NCBI GenBank assembly: GCA_022483015.1
Contig: JAKVOB010000001.1
Location: forward strand, 2,008,902-2,072,901
Source: Atopobiaceae bacterium
GTDB taxonomy: Bacteria > Actinomycetota > Coriobacteriia > Coriobacteriales > Atopobiaceae
Direction of reading: 5' to 3'
DNA length: 64,000 nt
The position numbers and the translations under genes are program-made. Under the pieces are notes generated by a model, which saw only the letters and a program-made list of their open reading frames with translations, made no database searches and was not told the DNA's origin. Positions 37,349 to 46,897 of the stretch are shown one piece after another (the stretch's first letter is position 1; each line of letters begins with the position of its first letter).

Positions 37349-38761
37349 CTACTGCCCTGCCTTGGGCGTCCCGCCCGCGAGGTTGGGGATGCCCGGCTCA
37401 TCGAGCGTGCGCGGCCAGGCGGTGGAACCGGCATCAGCCACGGCCGCCGCAGGGTCGGCGAACGTGTCGGCCCCCTGCTCCACGAGCTTGCGCCTGAGGC
37501 CGACCGACAGGGCATGCGCCCAGAGGCCCTCGGCCTGCGCCAGGGCCTGCACGGCAGGGGCGTCGTTCATGAGGCCCTCGCGGGTGTAGGCGATGACACT
37601 CGAGCGCGTGACGAAGTCATAGACCCCGAGGGGGTTCGAGAAGGCCGCGGTGCCACCGGTGGGCAGCGTGTGGTTGGGACCGGCCACGTAGTCGCCGAGC
37701 GGCTCGGAGCTCCAGGGGCCCACGAAGATGGCCCCGGCGTTCTGGATGCGGCCGAGGAGCGACATGGCGTCGTCACAGTGCAGCTCGAGGTGCTCGGGCG
37801 CGATGACGTTCACGGCATCGACGGCGCAGTCGAGCCCGTCGCAGACGACGCAGGTGCCGTTGTCGGCGAACGACGAGGCCACGATGCTGGCGCGCGGGCT
37901 CTGCGCGTTGAGGTCACGGGCGGCCGAGGCCACACGGTCCGGCAGGGTCGCGTCCGTGGTCACGAGGTAGCAGGCCGCCATGGGGTCATGCTCGGCCTGG
38001 GCCATGAGGTCGGCAGCAACCACGACGGCATCGGCCGTGGCATCGGCCAGGACGCAGACCTCAGAGGGGCCGGCGACCATGTCGATGCCCACGTCACCCG
38101 AGACATGGCGCTTGGCAGCGGCCACATAGGCGTTTCCGGGACCGGTGATCTTGGCGACCGAGGGGATGGACTCCGTGCCGTAGGCGAGCGCGGCGATGGC
38201 TTGGGCCCCGCCCACCGCATAGACCTCGTCGACCCCGGCCACGGCAGCAGCGGCGAGCGTATAGGCCGAGAGCGACCCGTCCTTCTGGGGCGGCGTCACC
38301 ATGACGATGCGCCCCACGCCGGCCACCTTGGCGGGGATGGCATTCATGAGCACGGTCGACGGGTACTGGGCACGACCGCCCGGCACATAGATGCCCACGG
38401 AGGCGAGGGGCGTGACCTTCACGCCGAGGATGGTGCCGTCCGGTCGCGTGGTGAACCATGACTGCGAGGCCTCTCGCAGGTGGAAGTCACGGATCTGCTC
38501 GTGGGCCTTCTCGAGGGCGGAGAGGAACTCGTCGTCGACCATGGCGAGCGAGCCCTGGACGACCTCGTCCGGCACGCGGAACGCGTCTGGGCAGGCGCCG
38601 TCGAACTTGAGGCAGTACGAACGGACGGCCGCGTCGCCGTGGGCACGCACGTCGTCGACGATGGCCGCCGCCGACGTCATGACGTCGGCAGGCAGGGCTC
38701 CCGTGCGGGACAGGTCCTGGGACGTGAGCCTCTGGTCCCCAGAAAGGGTGATGGTCCTCAT
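37349..38761 (-). CDS. hisD: Histidinol dehydrogenase
   Basis: Oxidises histidinol to histidine in two NAD-dependent steps with zinc. 470 aa, longer than the usual ~430 because of an extended C-terminus (DEPGIPNLAGGTPKAGQ). Family motifs: VGIYVPGGRAQYPSTVLM, YAVGGAQAIAALAYG, KITGPGNAYVAAAKR, DMVAGPSEV, and the His-rich APEHLELHC and GPNHTLPTGG. Its ATG overlaps the hisZG stop (ATGA). Confidence 0.95.
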   Translation of the reverse strand: MRTITLSGDQRLTSQDLSRTGALPADVMTSAAAIVDDVRAHGDAAVRSYCLKFDGACPDAFRVPDEVVQGSLAMVDDEFLSALEKAHEQIRDFHLREASQSWFTTRPDGTILGVKVTPLASVGIYVPGGRAQYPSTVLMNAIPAKVAGVGRIVMVTPPQKDGSLSAYTLAAAAVAGVDEVYAVGGAQAIAALAYGTESIPSVAKITGPGNAYVAAAKRHVSGDVGIDMVAGPSEVCVLADATADAVVVAADLMAQAEHDPMAACYLVTTDATLPDRVASAARDLNAQSPRASIVASSFADNGTCVVCDGLDCAVDAVNVIAPEHLELHCDDAMSLLGRIQNAGAIFVGPWSSEPLGDYVAGPNHTLPTGGTAAFSNPLGVYDFVTRSSVIAYTREGLMNDAPAVQALAQAEGLWAHALSVGLRRKLVEQGADTFADPAAAVADAGSTAWPRTLDEPGIPNLAGGTPKAGQ

Positions 38762-40425
38762 TGCTCCGTGCTCCCTCCTGCGACCTCGGCCAGACGGGAG
38801 GCAAGGTCGCGAATGCGTGTGTCACAGCGATAGGCGGCAGGGCCCGCGAAGAAGCGGGCGGTGCACTCCATGACGTCATCGACGATGACGAGGTCGTTCT
38901 CTGCGAGCGTGGTCCCCGTGGCCGTGATGTCGACGATGCGGTCGGCCATGCCCACGATGGGTCCCAGCTCGATGTTGCCGTGGAGCGCCAGGATGTCGAC
39001 CTGCTGGCCGATGCGGTCGTAGTACATCTGCGTGATGCGCGGGTACTTGGTGGCCACGCGCATGGTGCCACGCCAGGCGTAGGCGCGCTCGGCCTGGCCC
39101 GCCGCGGAGGCAGGCTCGGCCACGATGAAGCGGCAGCCACCGTAGCGGAGGTCGACGAGCTGGAGCAGGTCGAAGTCCGCCTCTATGAGCGAGTCCGACC
39201 CGCAGATGCCGCAGTCCGCGCCGCCGAAGGCGACGAAGGCGGGGGCGTCGGTGGCTCGCACGATCACATACTCGACGTCGCCGGCCGGGATGATGAGCTT
39301 GCGACCGGGGTCCTTGAGCCCCTCGACCGGCAGGCCCGCCGCCTCGAGCGTGGCGATGGTGTCCGCGTTGAGCGAGCCCTTGGGGACGGCGATGCGCAGG
39401 GGACGTCCTGCCATGCGCACCCCCGGCGTCGGGACGCCGGATCCGCCCTGCTTGCCCAGGACCTCCTCGAGGCGCTCGAGCGAGAGTGCGAAGCCGCAGG
39501 CGCAGGTGTCAGGGACGCCCAGGTTGGCGAGAACCGCGTCATAGCGCCCGCCCGAGGCGAGGCTCGCGGCCATGCCCTCGGCATAGGCCTTGAAGACGAT
39601 GCCCGTGTAGTAGTCGAAGGAGTTGATGATCGAGAAGTCGAAGGACACCTTGTCGGCCGCCGGCGTGGCTGCCAGGCCACAGACGAGATCCTTGAGCTCG
39701 CGCGTCCCCCGTGCCGACTCGGCCACGCCCGCACGTGCGAGAAGGGCGTCCAGCTGGTCTATGACGTCCGGCCCCCCATGGAGGCGCGGGATGGCATGGA
39801 GCGCCGAGGCGACGTCCGGGGCGAGCCCGGCCTTCTCGATGGTCTCGTCCAAGGCGACGAGGTCGGAGGCGTGCACCAGCGAGAGGACCTGGTCACGGAG
39901 GGCCTCGTCGACACCCGAGGCGTCAAGCAGGGCCATGAGCGGACGCACGGACCCCATCACGATGCGCCATCCGGCGACGTCGAGCGCGTCCAGGGTCGTG
40001 GCGAGCAGGGAGACGACCTCGCACTCGGCCGAGACGTCCTCGCCGCCGATGAGCTCGACGCCCATCTGGGTGAACTGTCGGGGCTGGCCCTTGAGCGACT
40101 CCTGCTCGCGCACGACCGGGGCCTGGTAGCGCAGGCGCTGCGGCTCGTGCGTGATGGCCAGGCGGGTGGCGGCCAGGCGCGCGATGGGCAGCGTGAGGTC
40201 GGGGCGGAGCATGAGGAGGCGATCGTCCGAGTCGAAGAGCTGGAAGGGCGAGCCCTTGAGGCGCCCCGCACGAACGAGGACGTCGCGGTCCTCGAGGAGC
40301 GGCGTCTCGACGGGGAGGTACCCCTGGGCCGAGAAGGTCGCGCTCACATGGGAGGAGATCTCCTCGCGGGCGAGGGCCTCCTCGGGAAGGATGTCACGGA
40401 AACCTCTGGGAGTGCCGTTGATCAC
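38758..40425 (-). CDS. HisZ-HisG fusion: ATP phosphoribosyltransferase with regulatory domain
   Basis: First and committed step of histidine synthesis: ATP plus PRPP to PR-ATP. The 555-aa protein joins two parts that are normally separate. Residues 1 to about 325 are HisZ, a histidyl-tRNA synthetase-like regulatory domain (RGFRDILPEEA, LRPDLTLPIAR, RYQAPVVREQES, SFDYYTGIVFKAY, GGRYDAVLANLG). After a short Gly/Pro linker, about residue 341 begins a short-form HisG (RIAVPKGSLNADTIATLE, VFVAFGGADCGICGSDSL-like region at 398-412, and the PRPP loop DITATGTTL at 499-507). It heads the operon with promoter and palindrome upstream. Confidence 0.93.
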   Translation of the reverse strand: MINGTPRGFRDILPEEALAREEISSHVSATFSAQGYLPVETPLLEDRDVLVRAGRLKGSPFQLFDSDDRLLMLRPDLTLPIARLAATRLAITHEPQRLRYQAPVVREQESLKGQPRQFTQMGVELIGGEDVSAECEVVSLLATTLDALDVAGWRIVMGSVRPLMALLDASGVDEALRDQVLSLVHASDLVALDETIEKAGLAPDVASALHAIPRLHGGPDVIDQLDALLARAGVAESARGTRELKDLVCGLAATPAADKVSFDFSIINSFDYYTGIVFKAYAEGMAASLASGGRYDAVLANLGVPDTCACGFALSLERLEEVLGKQGGSGVPTPGVRMAGRPLRIAVPKGSLNADTIATLEAAGLPVEGLKDPGRKLIIPAGDVEYVIVRATDAPAFVAFGGADCGICGSDSLIEADFDLLQLVDLRYGGCRFIVAEPASAAGQAERAYAWRGTMRVATKYPRITQMYYDRIGQQVDILALHGNIELGPIVGMADRIVDITATGTTLAENDLVIVDDVMECTARFFAGPAAYRCDTRIRDLASRLAEVAGGSTEQ

Positions 40426-40471
40426 GTCTGCCCCTCTCCACTCATGGCACGCATGCCAGCTCAGGTGAGGT

Positions 40472-40491
40472 CACTTTAGCACACTAAAGTG
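40472..40491. promoter_or_regulatory. Palindromic operator at the his promoter
   Basis: CACTTTAGCACACTAAAGTG: 8-bp arms (40472-40479 and 40484-40491) around CACA. It covers the -10 and most of the spacer of the predicted his promoter, 47 bases before the hisZG start. This is the layout of a repressor site; the regulator is not in the window. Confidence 0.6.
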
Positions 40492-40502
40492 CTCCTGTTC
40501 AA
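40473..40502 (-). promoter_or_regulatory. Predicted promoter of the his operon
   Basis: On the minus strand TTGAAC (40502-40497) and TAAAGT (40478-40473) are 18 bases apart, each 4/6 to consensus. The start site would be near 40466, leaving a leader of about 40 bases, too short for a leader-peptide attenuator or T-box. Confidence 0.5.
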
Positions 40503-40644
40503 CCCGGAGGCGACACAGGCCGACGGCCCGCACGCCCTTACTGCAACGATAGCGCAAAGGGTGGCGTTTCAGGGGATTGCGCAGGAGCGCCGTCACATGC
40601 GTGTATGCTTTCAGGGCACGCACCACACCCGTCGAGGAGACCAC

Positions 40645-41649
40645 ATGATCAGCGTTGCCAGGATTTCCTTCGAGCAGCTCGAAGACACCGCGGCCCAGCA
40701 TGACGTCACCCTTCCCATCGAGCAGACCGGCCTCTGGGCCGACTACCAGAAGACCATCCCCGGACGCACCCCCTGGGGATGCGTCTCGCTGACGAGGGAC
40801 GACGACGTCCTCGCGGTCGCGTCGTTCCACGACTACGAGACCCACGGCTACCACTTCCTCAGGAGCTGCCATGGCCCCGTCTGGCTGGCGGCACCGTCCG
40901 AGGCCGATGAGGCCGAGGCGGTCGAGGCGCTGCGCGCGTTCGTGCACGAGGCCGACCATGACCAGGCGTTCATCAGGATGTCGGTCGCGCATGACGTCCC
41001 GCAGTGCCGGCCGACCCTCTCCACGGTCCCCTACGACCACACCCTCGTCATCGACCTCGCCGGCGGCGAGGAGGACGTCCTCTCGCGCATGAAGCCGCGA
41101 GGCCGACGCGACGTCCGCAAGGCCCTCCGCGAGAGCCCAGCGACCTGCGCCGACGAGACCGACCAGGCAGCGGCCTCGTTCGAGGAGTACTACGACGTCA
41201 TGCGCGAGACGGGCGAGCGCGACGGCTTCGCCCCCTCCCCCATCTCGGACTACGAGGACATGCTCCGCATACTCGGCCCCGACCACTGCCGCGTCTTCGC
41301 CGGGCGCATCGACGGCAAGGTGGTCACCTGGTCGATCGTCACCATCTCGGGCACGCGCGCCGTCCGCTACTACGGGGCCTCGCGCACCGACACCATGCGC
41401 TCGCACGTCACCGACAAGCTCGTGCTCTTCGAGTGCGTCTCGCTCGGCGAGCGGGGCTGTGCCGACTATGACATGATGGGCATCGGGAGCGACTTCGCCC
41501 CCAGCCTCATGGGACTCAACGAGTTCAAGACCAAGTTCGCGAAGGAGGGCACCATCGAGGTCGCCCCCGATCGCGACATCCCCGTGAGGGACGGCTTCTA
41601 CACGGCGCTCACCAAGGCGAAGGCGCTCAAGGACAAGCTCGCGCGCTAG
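40645..41649 (+). CDS. FemAB-family peptidoglycan aminoacyltransferase
   Basis: Fem enzymes add amino acids from aminoacyl-tRNA to the lipid-linked peptidoglycan stem peptide at the membrane. 334 aa from the ATG at 40645 with GAGGAGA ahead. Typical traits: the N-terminal QTGLWADYQKTI with the QS/T-x-W pattern, the basic stretch MKPRGRRDVRKALRE, and the C-terminal GNAT half ending DYDMMGIGSDFAPSLMGLNEFKTKF. One compact transferase without the coiled-coil arm of FemA, closer to FemX/MurM-like short forms. The residue added is unknown. It is divergent from the his operon. Confidence 0.82.
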   Translation: MISVARISFEQLEDTAAQHDVTLPIEQTGLWADYQKTIPGRTPWGCVSLTRDDDVLAVASFHDYETHGYHFLRSCHGPVWLAAPSEADEAEAVEALRAFVHEADHDQAFIRMSVAHDVPQCRPTLSTVPYDHTLVIDLAGGEEDVLSRMKPRGRRDVRKALRESPATCADETDQAAASFEEYYDVMRETGERDGFAPSPISDYEDMLRILGPDHCRVFAGRIDGKVVTWSIVTISGTRAVRYYGASRTDTMRSHVTDKLVLFECVSLGERGCADYDMMGIGSDFAPSLMGLNEFKTKFAKEGTIEVAPDRDIPVRDGFYTALTKAKALKDKLAR

Positions 41650-41686
41650 CCTGCCACGCACGGCACGCCCAGGCACCGCACATGAC

Positions 41687-41719
41687 ACGGGCCCGCCGGC
41701 TTCACGCCGGCGGGCCCGT
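41687..41719. terminator. Bidirectional terminator between femX-like gene and livF
   Basis: Perfect 14-bp stem ACGGGCCCGCCGGC/GCCGGCGGGCCCGT (41687-41700 and 41706-41719), 5-base loop TTCAC, between convergent genes. It can serve both transcripts. Confidence 0.75.
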
Positions 41720-41755
41720 CATTCGCTCTTGCCTGATCCAAGCCCGCTTGCGGCC

Positions 41756-42457
<702 letters not shown>

Positions 42458-42468
42458 GCTCACAGGCC

Positions 42469-43347
42469 TCATGCCTCCTTCTGCTTGCCGAGATAGGCCT
42501 CGATGACCTGTGGGTTTCCCTGGATGTCGGCAGGGGTGCCCTTGGCGATGATCTTGCCGTAGTTGAGCACGGCGATGCCCTCGCAGATGCCCATCACGAG
42601 GTCCATGTCGTGCTCGATGAGCATGACCGCGATGCCGAACTGGTCGCGGATCTTGCGGATGTTGGTCATGAGGTCGGCCGTCTCGGACGGGTTCATGCCG
42701 GCAGCCGGCTCGTCGAGGAGGAGCAGCTTCGGGTTGGTCGCGAGCGCGCGGACGATCTCGAGCCTGCGCTGGGCCCCATAGGGAAGCGACCCCGCGACGT
42801 GGCCCGCATAGACGGCCATGTCGAAGACGTCGAGCAGCTCGAGGGACCTCTCGTGGAACTGCCGCTCGCTCTTCCAGTAGCGAGGCGTACGCAGGATGCC
42901 GCTCCACATGCCGCAGGAGACCTGGTTATGGAGGCCGATCTCGACGTTCTCCTCCACCGTGAGCGACGAGAAGAGCCTGATGTTCTGGAAGGTGCGGGCG
43001 ATGCCTGCCGAGCTGGCCTTGGCCACGCTCATGCCGGCCGTGTCGGTGCCGTCGAGCAGGATGGTGCCGCGCGTGGGCTGGTAGACCTTCGTGAGCAGGT
43101 TGAAGACCGTGGTCTTGCCGGCACCGTTGGGGCCGATGAGGCCCGCGATCTCGGTCTTGCCCACGGTGAGGTTGAAGTCCTCGACGGCATGGAGGCCACC
43201 GAAGTCGATGCCGAGGTGTCGGCACTCGAGCACGGGCGTCTCGTCCACGTCGCGCTCAGGGACGATGTAGTCGCTGGGCAGCGGCACCATGCGGGTCTGC
43301 TCCCCGGCCTTCTCGGCGCGCTCCACCTCGTGGATGGGCTCACTCAT
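42469..43347 (-). CDS. livG: Branched-chain amino-acid ABC transporter ATPase LivG
   Basis: Second cytoplasmic ATPase, 292 aa from the ATG at 43347-43345, overlapping livM by 8 bp. About 38 extra N-terminal residues precede the ATPase fold. Walker A GPNGAGKTT, the LivG-specific GIARTFQNIRLF and the inserted helical segment, signature-like LPYGAQRRLE, Walker B LLLLDEPAAGMNP and IEHDM are seen. Confidence 0.94.
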   Translation of the reverse strand: MSEPIHEVERAEKAGEQTRMVPLPSDYIVPERDVDETPVLECRHLGIDFGGLHAVEDFNLTVGKTEIAGLIGPNGAGKTTVFNLLTKVYQPTRGTILLDGTDTAGMSVAKASSAGIARTFQNIRLFSSLTVEENVEIGLHNQVSCGMWSGILRTPRYWKSERQFHERSLELLDVFDMAVYAGHVAGSLPYGAQRRLEIVRALATNPKLLLLDEPAAGMNPSETADLMTNIRKIRDQFGIAVMLIEHDMDLVMGICEGIAVLNYGKIIAKGTPADIQGNPQVIEAYLGKQKEA

Positions 43348-44431
43348 CGACCTCGCCCCCTTCCGTAGACAGGCCCTTCGAACGTCTGAACGAGCCAAGC
43401 AATCGGTTCTTGAGACCATGGAAGAACAGCCTCAGCGTGGGGTTGTTGGTCACGATCATGACCAGGATCAGCACGATGGCATAGATGAGCATGCGGTAGT
43501 CGGAGATGACGCGGAGCATCTCGGGCAGGAGCGTGAGGACCGTCGCCGAGACGATGGAGCCACGGATGTTGCCCATGCCGCCGAGCACCACGAAGACCAG
43601 GATGAGGATCGAGGTGTTCATGTCGAACTTCTTGGGCACGATCGTGGAGTAGTTCATGGCGTAGAGGGCCCCGGCCATGCCCGCGAGCACCGCCGACACC
43701 ACGAAGGCCATGAGGCGGTACTTGGTGACGTTGATGCCGACCGACTCCGCCGCGATGCGGTTGTCCCGCACGGCCATGATGGCACGGCCCGACCTCGAGT
43801 GGATGAGGTTCAGCACCACGAAGAGGCAGAAGAGGATGAGCACGAAGCCGGCGACGAAGGTCGACAGCTTGTCGATGCCGACCGCCCCCTGGGGGCCGTT
43901 GATGAGGATCGTGCCCCCGTGCATGCCGAGCGAGTTGGCATCATGCATCGAGAAGTGCAGGCCGGCGTCATCAAGGCCCACATAGAAGTTGTTGAGCAGG
44001 TTCTTGATGATCTCGCCGAACGCCAGCGTCACGATCGCGAGGTAGTCGCCGCGCAGGCGCATGACAGGAATGCCGATGACGAAGCCGGCCACGCCCGCGA
44101 GGATGCCGCCGATGACGAGCCCGCAGACGAGGAGGAGCGCGCTGTTCGCGATGCTCCCCTTGAGGCAGGCCACGGCCACGACGCCCGAGAAGGCGCCGAT
44201 GCTCATGAAGCCGGCATGGCCCAGGGAGAGCTCCCCCGAGATGCCGACCACCAGGTTGAGCGAGATGGCCATGCAGATGTAGGCGCAGATGGGAACCAGC
44301 AGGCCCGTGAGCGAGTTGGTGAGCGAGCCCGTCGACACGAGCGTCTGCACGATGATGAAGGCGACGGTGACCATGAGGTAGGTCACGAGGTTCGAACGAC
44401 TCGTCTTGCTTATCCCCTTGAGGGCTCCCAT
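43340..44431 (-). CDS. livM: Branched-chain amino-acid ABC transporter permease LivM
   Basis: Inner-membrane permease of 363 aa with about 9-10 hydrophobic segments. LivM traits: LNLVVGISGELSLGHAGFMSIGAF, VMRLRGDYLAIVTLAFGEI, and the cytoplasmic coupling loop SGRAIMAVRDNRIAAESVGIN. ATG 44431 is 3 bases after the livH stop. The tail after the last span is basic and cytoplasmic. Confidence 0.94.
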   Translation of the reverse strand: MGALKGISKTSRSNLVTYLMVTVAFIIVQTLVSTGSLTNSLTGLLVPICAYICMAISLNLVVGISGELSLGHAGFMSIGAFSGVVAVACLKGSIANSALLLVCGLVIGGILAGVAGFVIGIPVMRLRGDYLAIVTLAFGEIIKNLLNNFYVGLDDAGLHFSMHDANSLGMHGGTILINGPQGAVGIDKLSTFVAGFVLILFCLFVVLNLIHSRSGRAIMAVRDNRIAAESVGINVTKYRLMAFVVSAVLAGMAGALYAMNYSTIVPKKFDMNTSILILVFVVLGGMGNIRGSIVSATVLTLLPEMLRVISDYRMLIYAIVLILVMIVTNNPTLRLFFHGLKNRLLGSFRRSKGLSTEGGEVDE

Positions 44432-44434
44432 CGT

Positions 44435-45316
44435 CTACACCTTCTCCCTGATCTGCTTGCCGAGAAGGCCTGCAGGCTTGATGAGCAGCACGACGATGAG
44501 GACGCCGAAGACGATGGCATCCGAGAGCTGCGTGCCGATGTATGCCTTGGCGAAGATCTCGATGATACCGAGAAGGACGCCACCGAGGACGGCGCCGGGG
44601 ATCGACCCGATGCCACCCAGGACGGCGGCCGTGAAGGCCTTGATGCCCGGCATGGAGCCCGTGGTGGGCATGAGCGTCGGGTAGGCGCTGCAGAGGAGGA
44701 CGCCTGCGATGGCGGCAAGGCCGCTGCCGATGGCGAACGTGAGCGAGATGGTGGAGTTGACGTTGATGCCCATGAGACGGGCCGCGCCCTGGTCCTCGGA
44801 GCAGGCGCGCATCGCCTTGCCCATGCGGGTCTTGGTCGTGAACAGGGTGAGCCCGACCATGATGACGGCACACGAGAGGACCGTCACGACCGCGACCGCG
44901 GTGATGGTGAGCTGCCCGTCGAAGAGGACGAGCGAGGGGAGGTCCACCACCGAGGTGAACGACTTCGGGTCAGACCCCCAGATGAGCAGGGCCGCGTTCT
45001 GCAGGAAGTACGACACGCCGATGGCCGTGATGAGGACGTCGAGCGAGGGGGCGTTACGCAGGGGCTTGTAGGCCAGCCGCTCGATCACGATGCCGGCCAC
45101 GGTGCATCCCGCGACGGAGAGCAGGACCGCCAGGAACGGGTTCAGGTTGAGGTAGCTCATCGCGCAGAAGCAGATGTAGCCACCCACCATGATGACGTCG
45201 CCATGGGCGAAGTTGAGCATCTTGGCGATGCCATAGACCATCGTGTATCCCAGGGCGATGATGGCATACACGCTCCCGAGTGAGAGTCCGTTGATCAGGT
45301 TCGAGAGAAAGTCCAT
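44435..45316 (-). CDS. livH: Branched-chain amino-acid ABC transporter permease LivH
   Basis: Inner-membrane permease of 293 aa with multiple spans. LivH traits: LINGLSLGSVYAIIALGYTM, GIAKMLNFAHGDVIMVGG, the coupling loop MGKAMRACSEDQGAARLMGI, and FTAAVLGGIGSIPGAVLGG. It is paired with LivM. A 184-base gap containing a stem-loop separates it from livJ. Confidence 0.94.
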   Translation of the reverse strand: MDFLSNLINGLSLGSVYAIIALGYTMVYGIAKMLNFAHGDVIMVGGYICFCAMSYLNLNPFLAVLLSVAGCTVAGIVIERLAYKPLRNAPSLDVLITAIGVSYFLQNAALLIWGSDPKSFTSVVDLPSLVLFDGQLTITAVAVVTVLSCAVIMVGLTLFTTKTRMGKAMRACSEDQGAARLMGINVNSTISLTFAIGSGLAAIAGVLLCSAYPTLMPTTGSMPGIKAFTAAVLGGIGSIPGAVLGGVLLGIIEIFAKAYIGTQLSDAIVFGVLIVVLLIKPAGLLGKQIREKV

Positions 45317-45437
45317 CCATCCCTCCTCACTTGAGGTTTCGAGATCCTACGTTCGATCGTGCGACCCGTCCCACCATAGCCGAGAGGGACCTGCGCCATT
45401 GCGACATATGGCATATGTTGTCCATCCCGAAACAGGG

Positions 45438-45467
45438 CTGGCGGAGGTCGGTTGCGACCCCCGCCAG
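45438..45467 (-). terminator. Stem-loop between livJ and livH
   Basis: Stem CTGGCGG/CCGCCAG (45438-45444 and 45461-45467) continued, after one mismatch, by GGTCG/CGACC with a GTTG loop. It lies about 35 bases after the livJ stop and is followed on the minus strand by CCCTGTTT. This is the fourth binding-protein gene in the window with such an element. Confidence 0.6.
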
Positions 45468-45500
45468 GCGTGAGACCATAATTATTGCAGGTGCTCGGCC

Positions 45501-46739
45501 CTACATGGCCGCGTAGGCACCGTTCTTGATGACCATGCCCTTCGGGGCCTTCGAGACCTCGCCGGTGTCCGACCAGGTCATGCCCGTGCCGGTGAGCCCG
45601 TCATAGGTGAAGTCGGAGGAGGTGATGGCCTCGACCAGCTTGTCGCAGAGGTCCGAGATCGACAGGTCGGCCGTGGCCGACGACTTCTCGATGGCCTGCT
45701 TGATGACGTAGACGCAGTCGTAGGCATCGGCCGCGAACTGGTTGGGCGTGTCGTCGTAGTTCTTCTTGTAGGTGGACACGAACGTCTGGGTCTTGTCGTC
45801 GGTGGCATCAGCCGTGAACGGCGTGAGGAGCATGACGCCCTCGGCGAGCGTCGTGTCGAATCCCTCGAGCGTGAGGAGTCCGTCGAGGCCGTCGGTGCCG
45901 AAGAACTTGGGTGCGTAGCCGAGCGTGGAGGCCTGCTTCAGGATGAGCGATGCGGGCGTGTAGTAGATCGGGAAGAAGATCAGGTCCGCGCCGTTGTTCT
46001 TGGCATCGTTGATCTGCACGGAGAAGTCGGTCGCCGTGTCGTCGGTGAACGTGGTGGTCGAGACGATGCTGAGGCCCACCGTGGCCGCCTCCGAGGCGAA
46101 CTTCTTGTAGATGCCCGTGGAATAGGTGTCGGAGTTGTTGTAGATGACGGCGATCTTGGTGCCCAGCGACTGCTTGGAGATGTAGTCAGCCGATGCCGTG
46201 CCTTGGTTGGGGTCGGTGAAGCACATCTGGAAGACGTTGCTCTTGCGCGGCGTCGAGACGTTGCCGTTGTCGTCAGGCTGGCCGCCGATGACGTCGGTCG
46301 AGCTGGCCGAGGGCGTGAGCTCGAACATGTTGTCGGAGTTGGTCTCGGCCGAGACGGCCACGCAGGGCGCCGTCGTGGTGGTGCCCACGAGCACCTGCAT
46401 GCCCCAGTCCTTGAGGTTGTTGTAGGCGTTGACGGACTTCTCGGGGTCGTGCTCGTCATCCTGGAAGTTGTAGTCGAACTGCACGGACCCCGCGGCGGCG
46501 TTGATCTCGTCGATGGCCACCTGCGCACCGTTCTTGCAGGCGCCACCGTAGATGGCGGCAGCACCCGTGACGGGGCCGATGCCGCCGACCTTGAACTTCG
46601 CGGTGCTTCCCGACTCCGAGCTCGACGAGCTGGACGAGCTGCCGCAGCCTGCAGTGGTGAGGGCTGCGGCGCCGACGACGCCTGTGGCCCCGACGAGCTC
46701 GACGAACTTCCTACGAGAGATCGACTTTGCTGATGCCAT
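45501..46739 (-). CDS. livJ: Branched-chain amino-acid-binding lipoprotein LivJ type
   Basis: Periplasmic-binding-protein type 1 fold (Peripla_BP_6), 412 aa from the ATG at 46739-46737 behind AAGGAGGAGCAC. Signal with SRRKFVELVG (R9-R10) and lipobox TTAGC, C32, then a Ser-rich linker. The mature part starts VGGIGPVTGAAAIYG. The signal is strikingly like that of the second peptide-binding protein (SRRKFVELFG). It heads the liv operon. Exact amino acid not determined. Confidence 0.92.
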   Translation of the reverse strand: MASAKSISRRKFVELVGATGVVGAAALTTAGCGSSSSSSSSESGSTAKFKVGGIGPVTGAAAIYGGACKNGAQVAIDEINAAAGSVQFDYNFQDDEHDPEKSVNAYNNLKDWGMQVLVGTTTTAPCVAVSAETNSDNMFELTPSASSTDVIGGQPDDNGNVSTPRKSNVFQMCFTDPNQGTASADYISKQSLGTKIAVIYNNSDTYSTGIYKKFASEAATVGLSIVSTTTFTDDTATDFSVQINDAKNNGADLIFFPIYYTPASLILKQASTLGYAPKFFGTDGLDGLLTLEGFDTTLAEGVMLLTPFTADATDDKTQTFVSTYKKNYDDTPNQFAADAYDCVYVIKQAIEKSSATADLSISDLCDKLVEAITSSDFTYDGLTGTGMTWSDTGEVSKAPKGMVIKNGAYAAM

Positions 46740-46897
46740 GTGCTCCTCCTTGCCCCTGACGCCACGTCCTCCCGAGTGCTCCCCCTGGGACGCGGTGCCT
46801 GACCGTCCGCTTAAGATGCGGTGCCACGCATGGTAGCGCATCCATGGCAGGGGGACGCCCACATCGAGGTGCCGTTAACACGCTCGAATCCCAGGCC

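Noticed and set aside
40426-40644. Considered a T-box or leader-peptide attenuator for the his operon
   Set aside because: The predicted leader is only about 40 bases, with no His codon run and no T-box core; a palindromic operator explains the site better.
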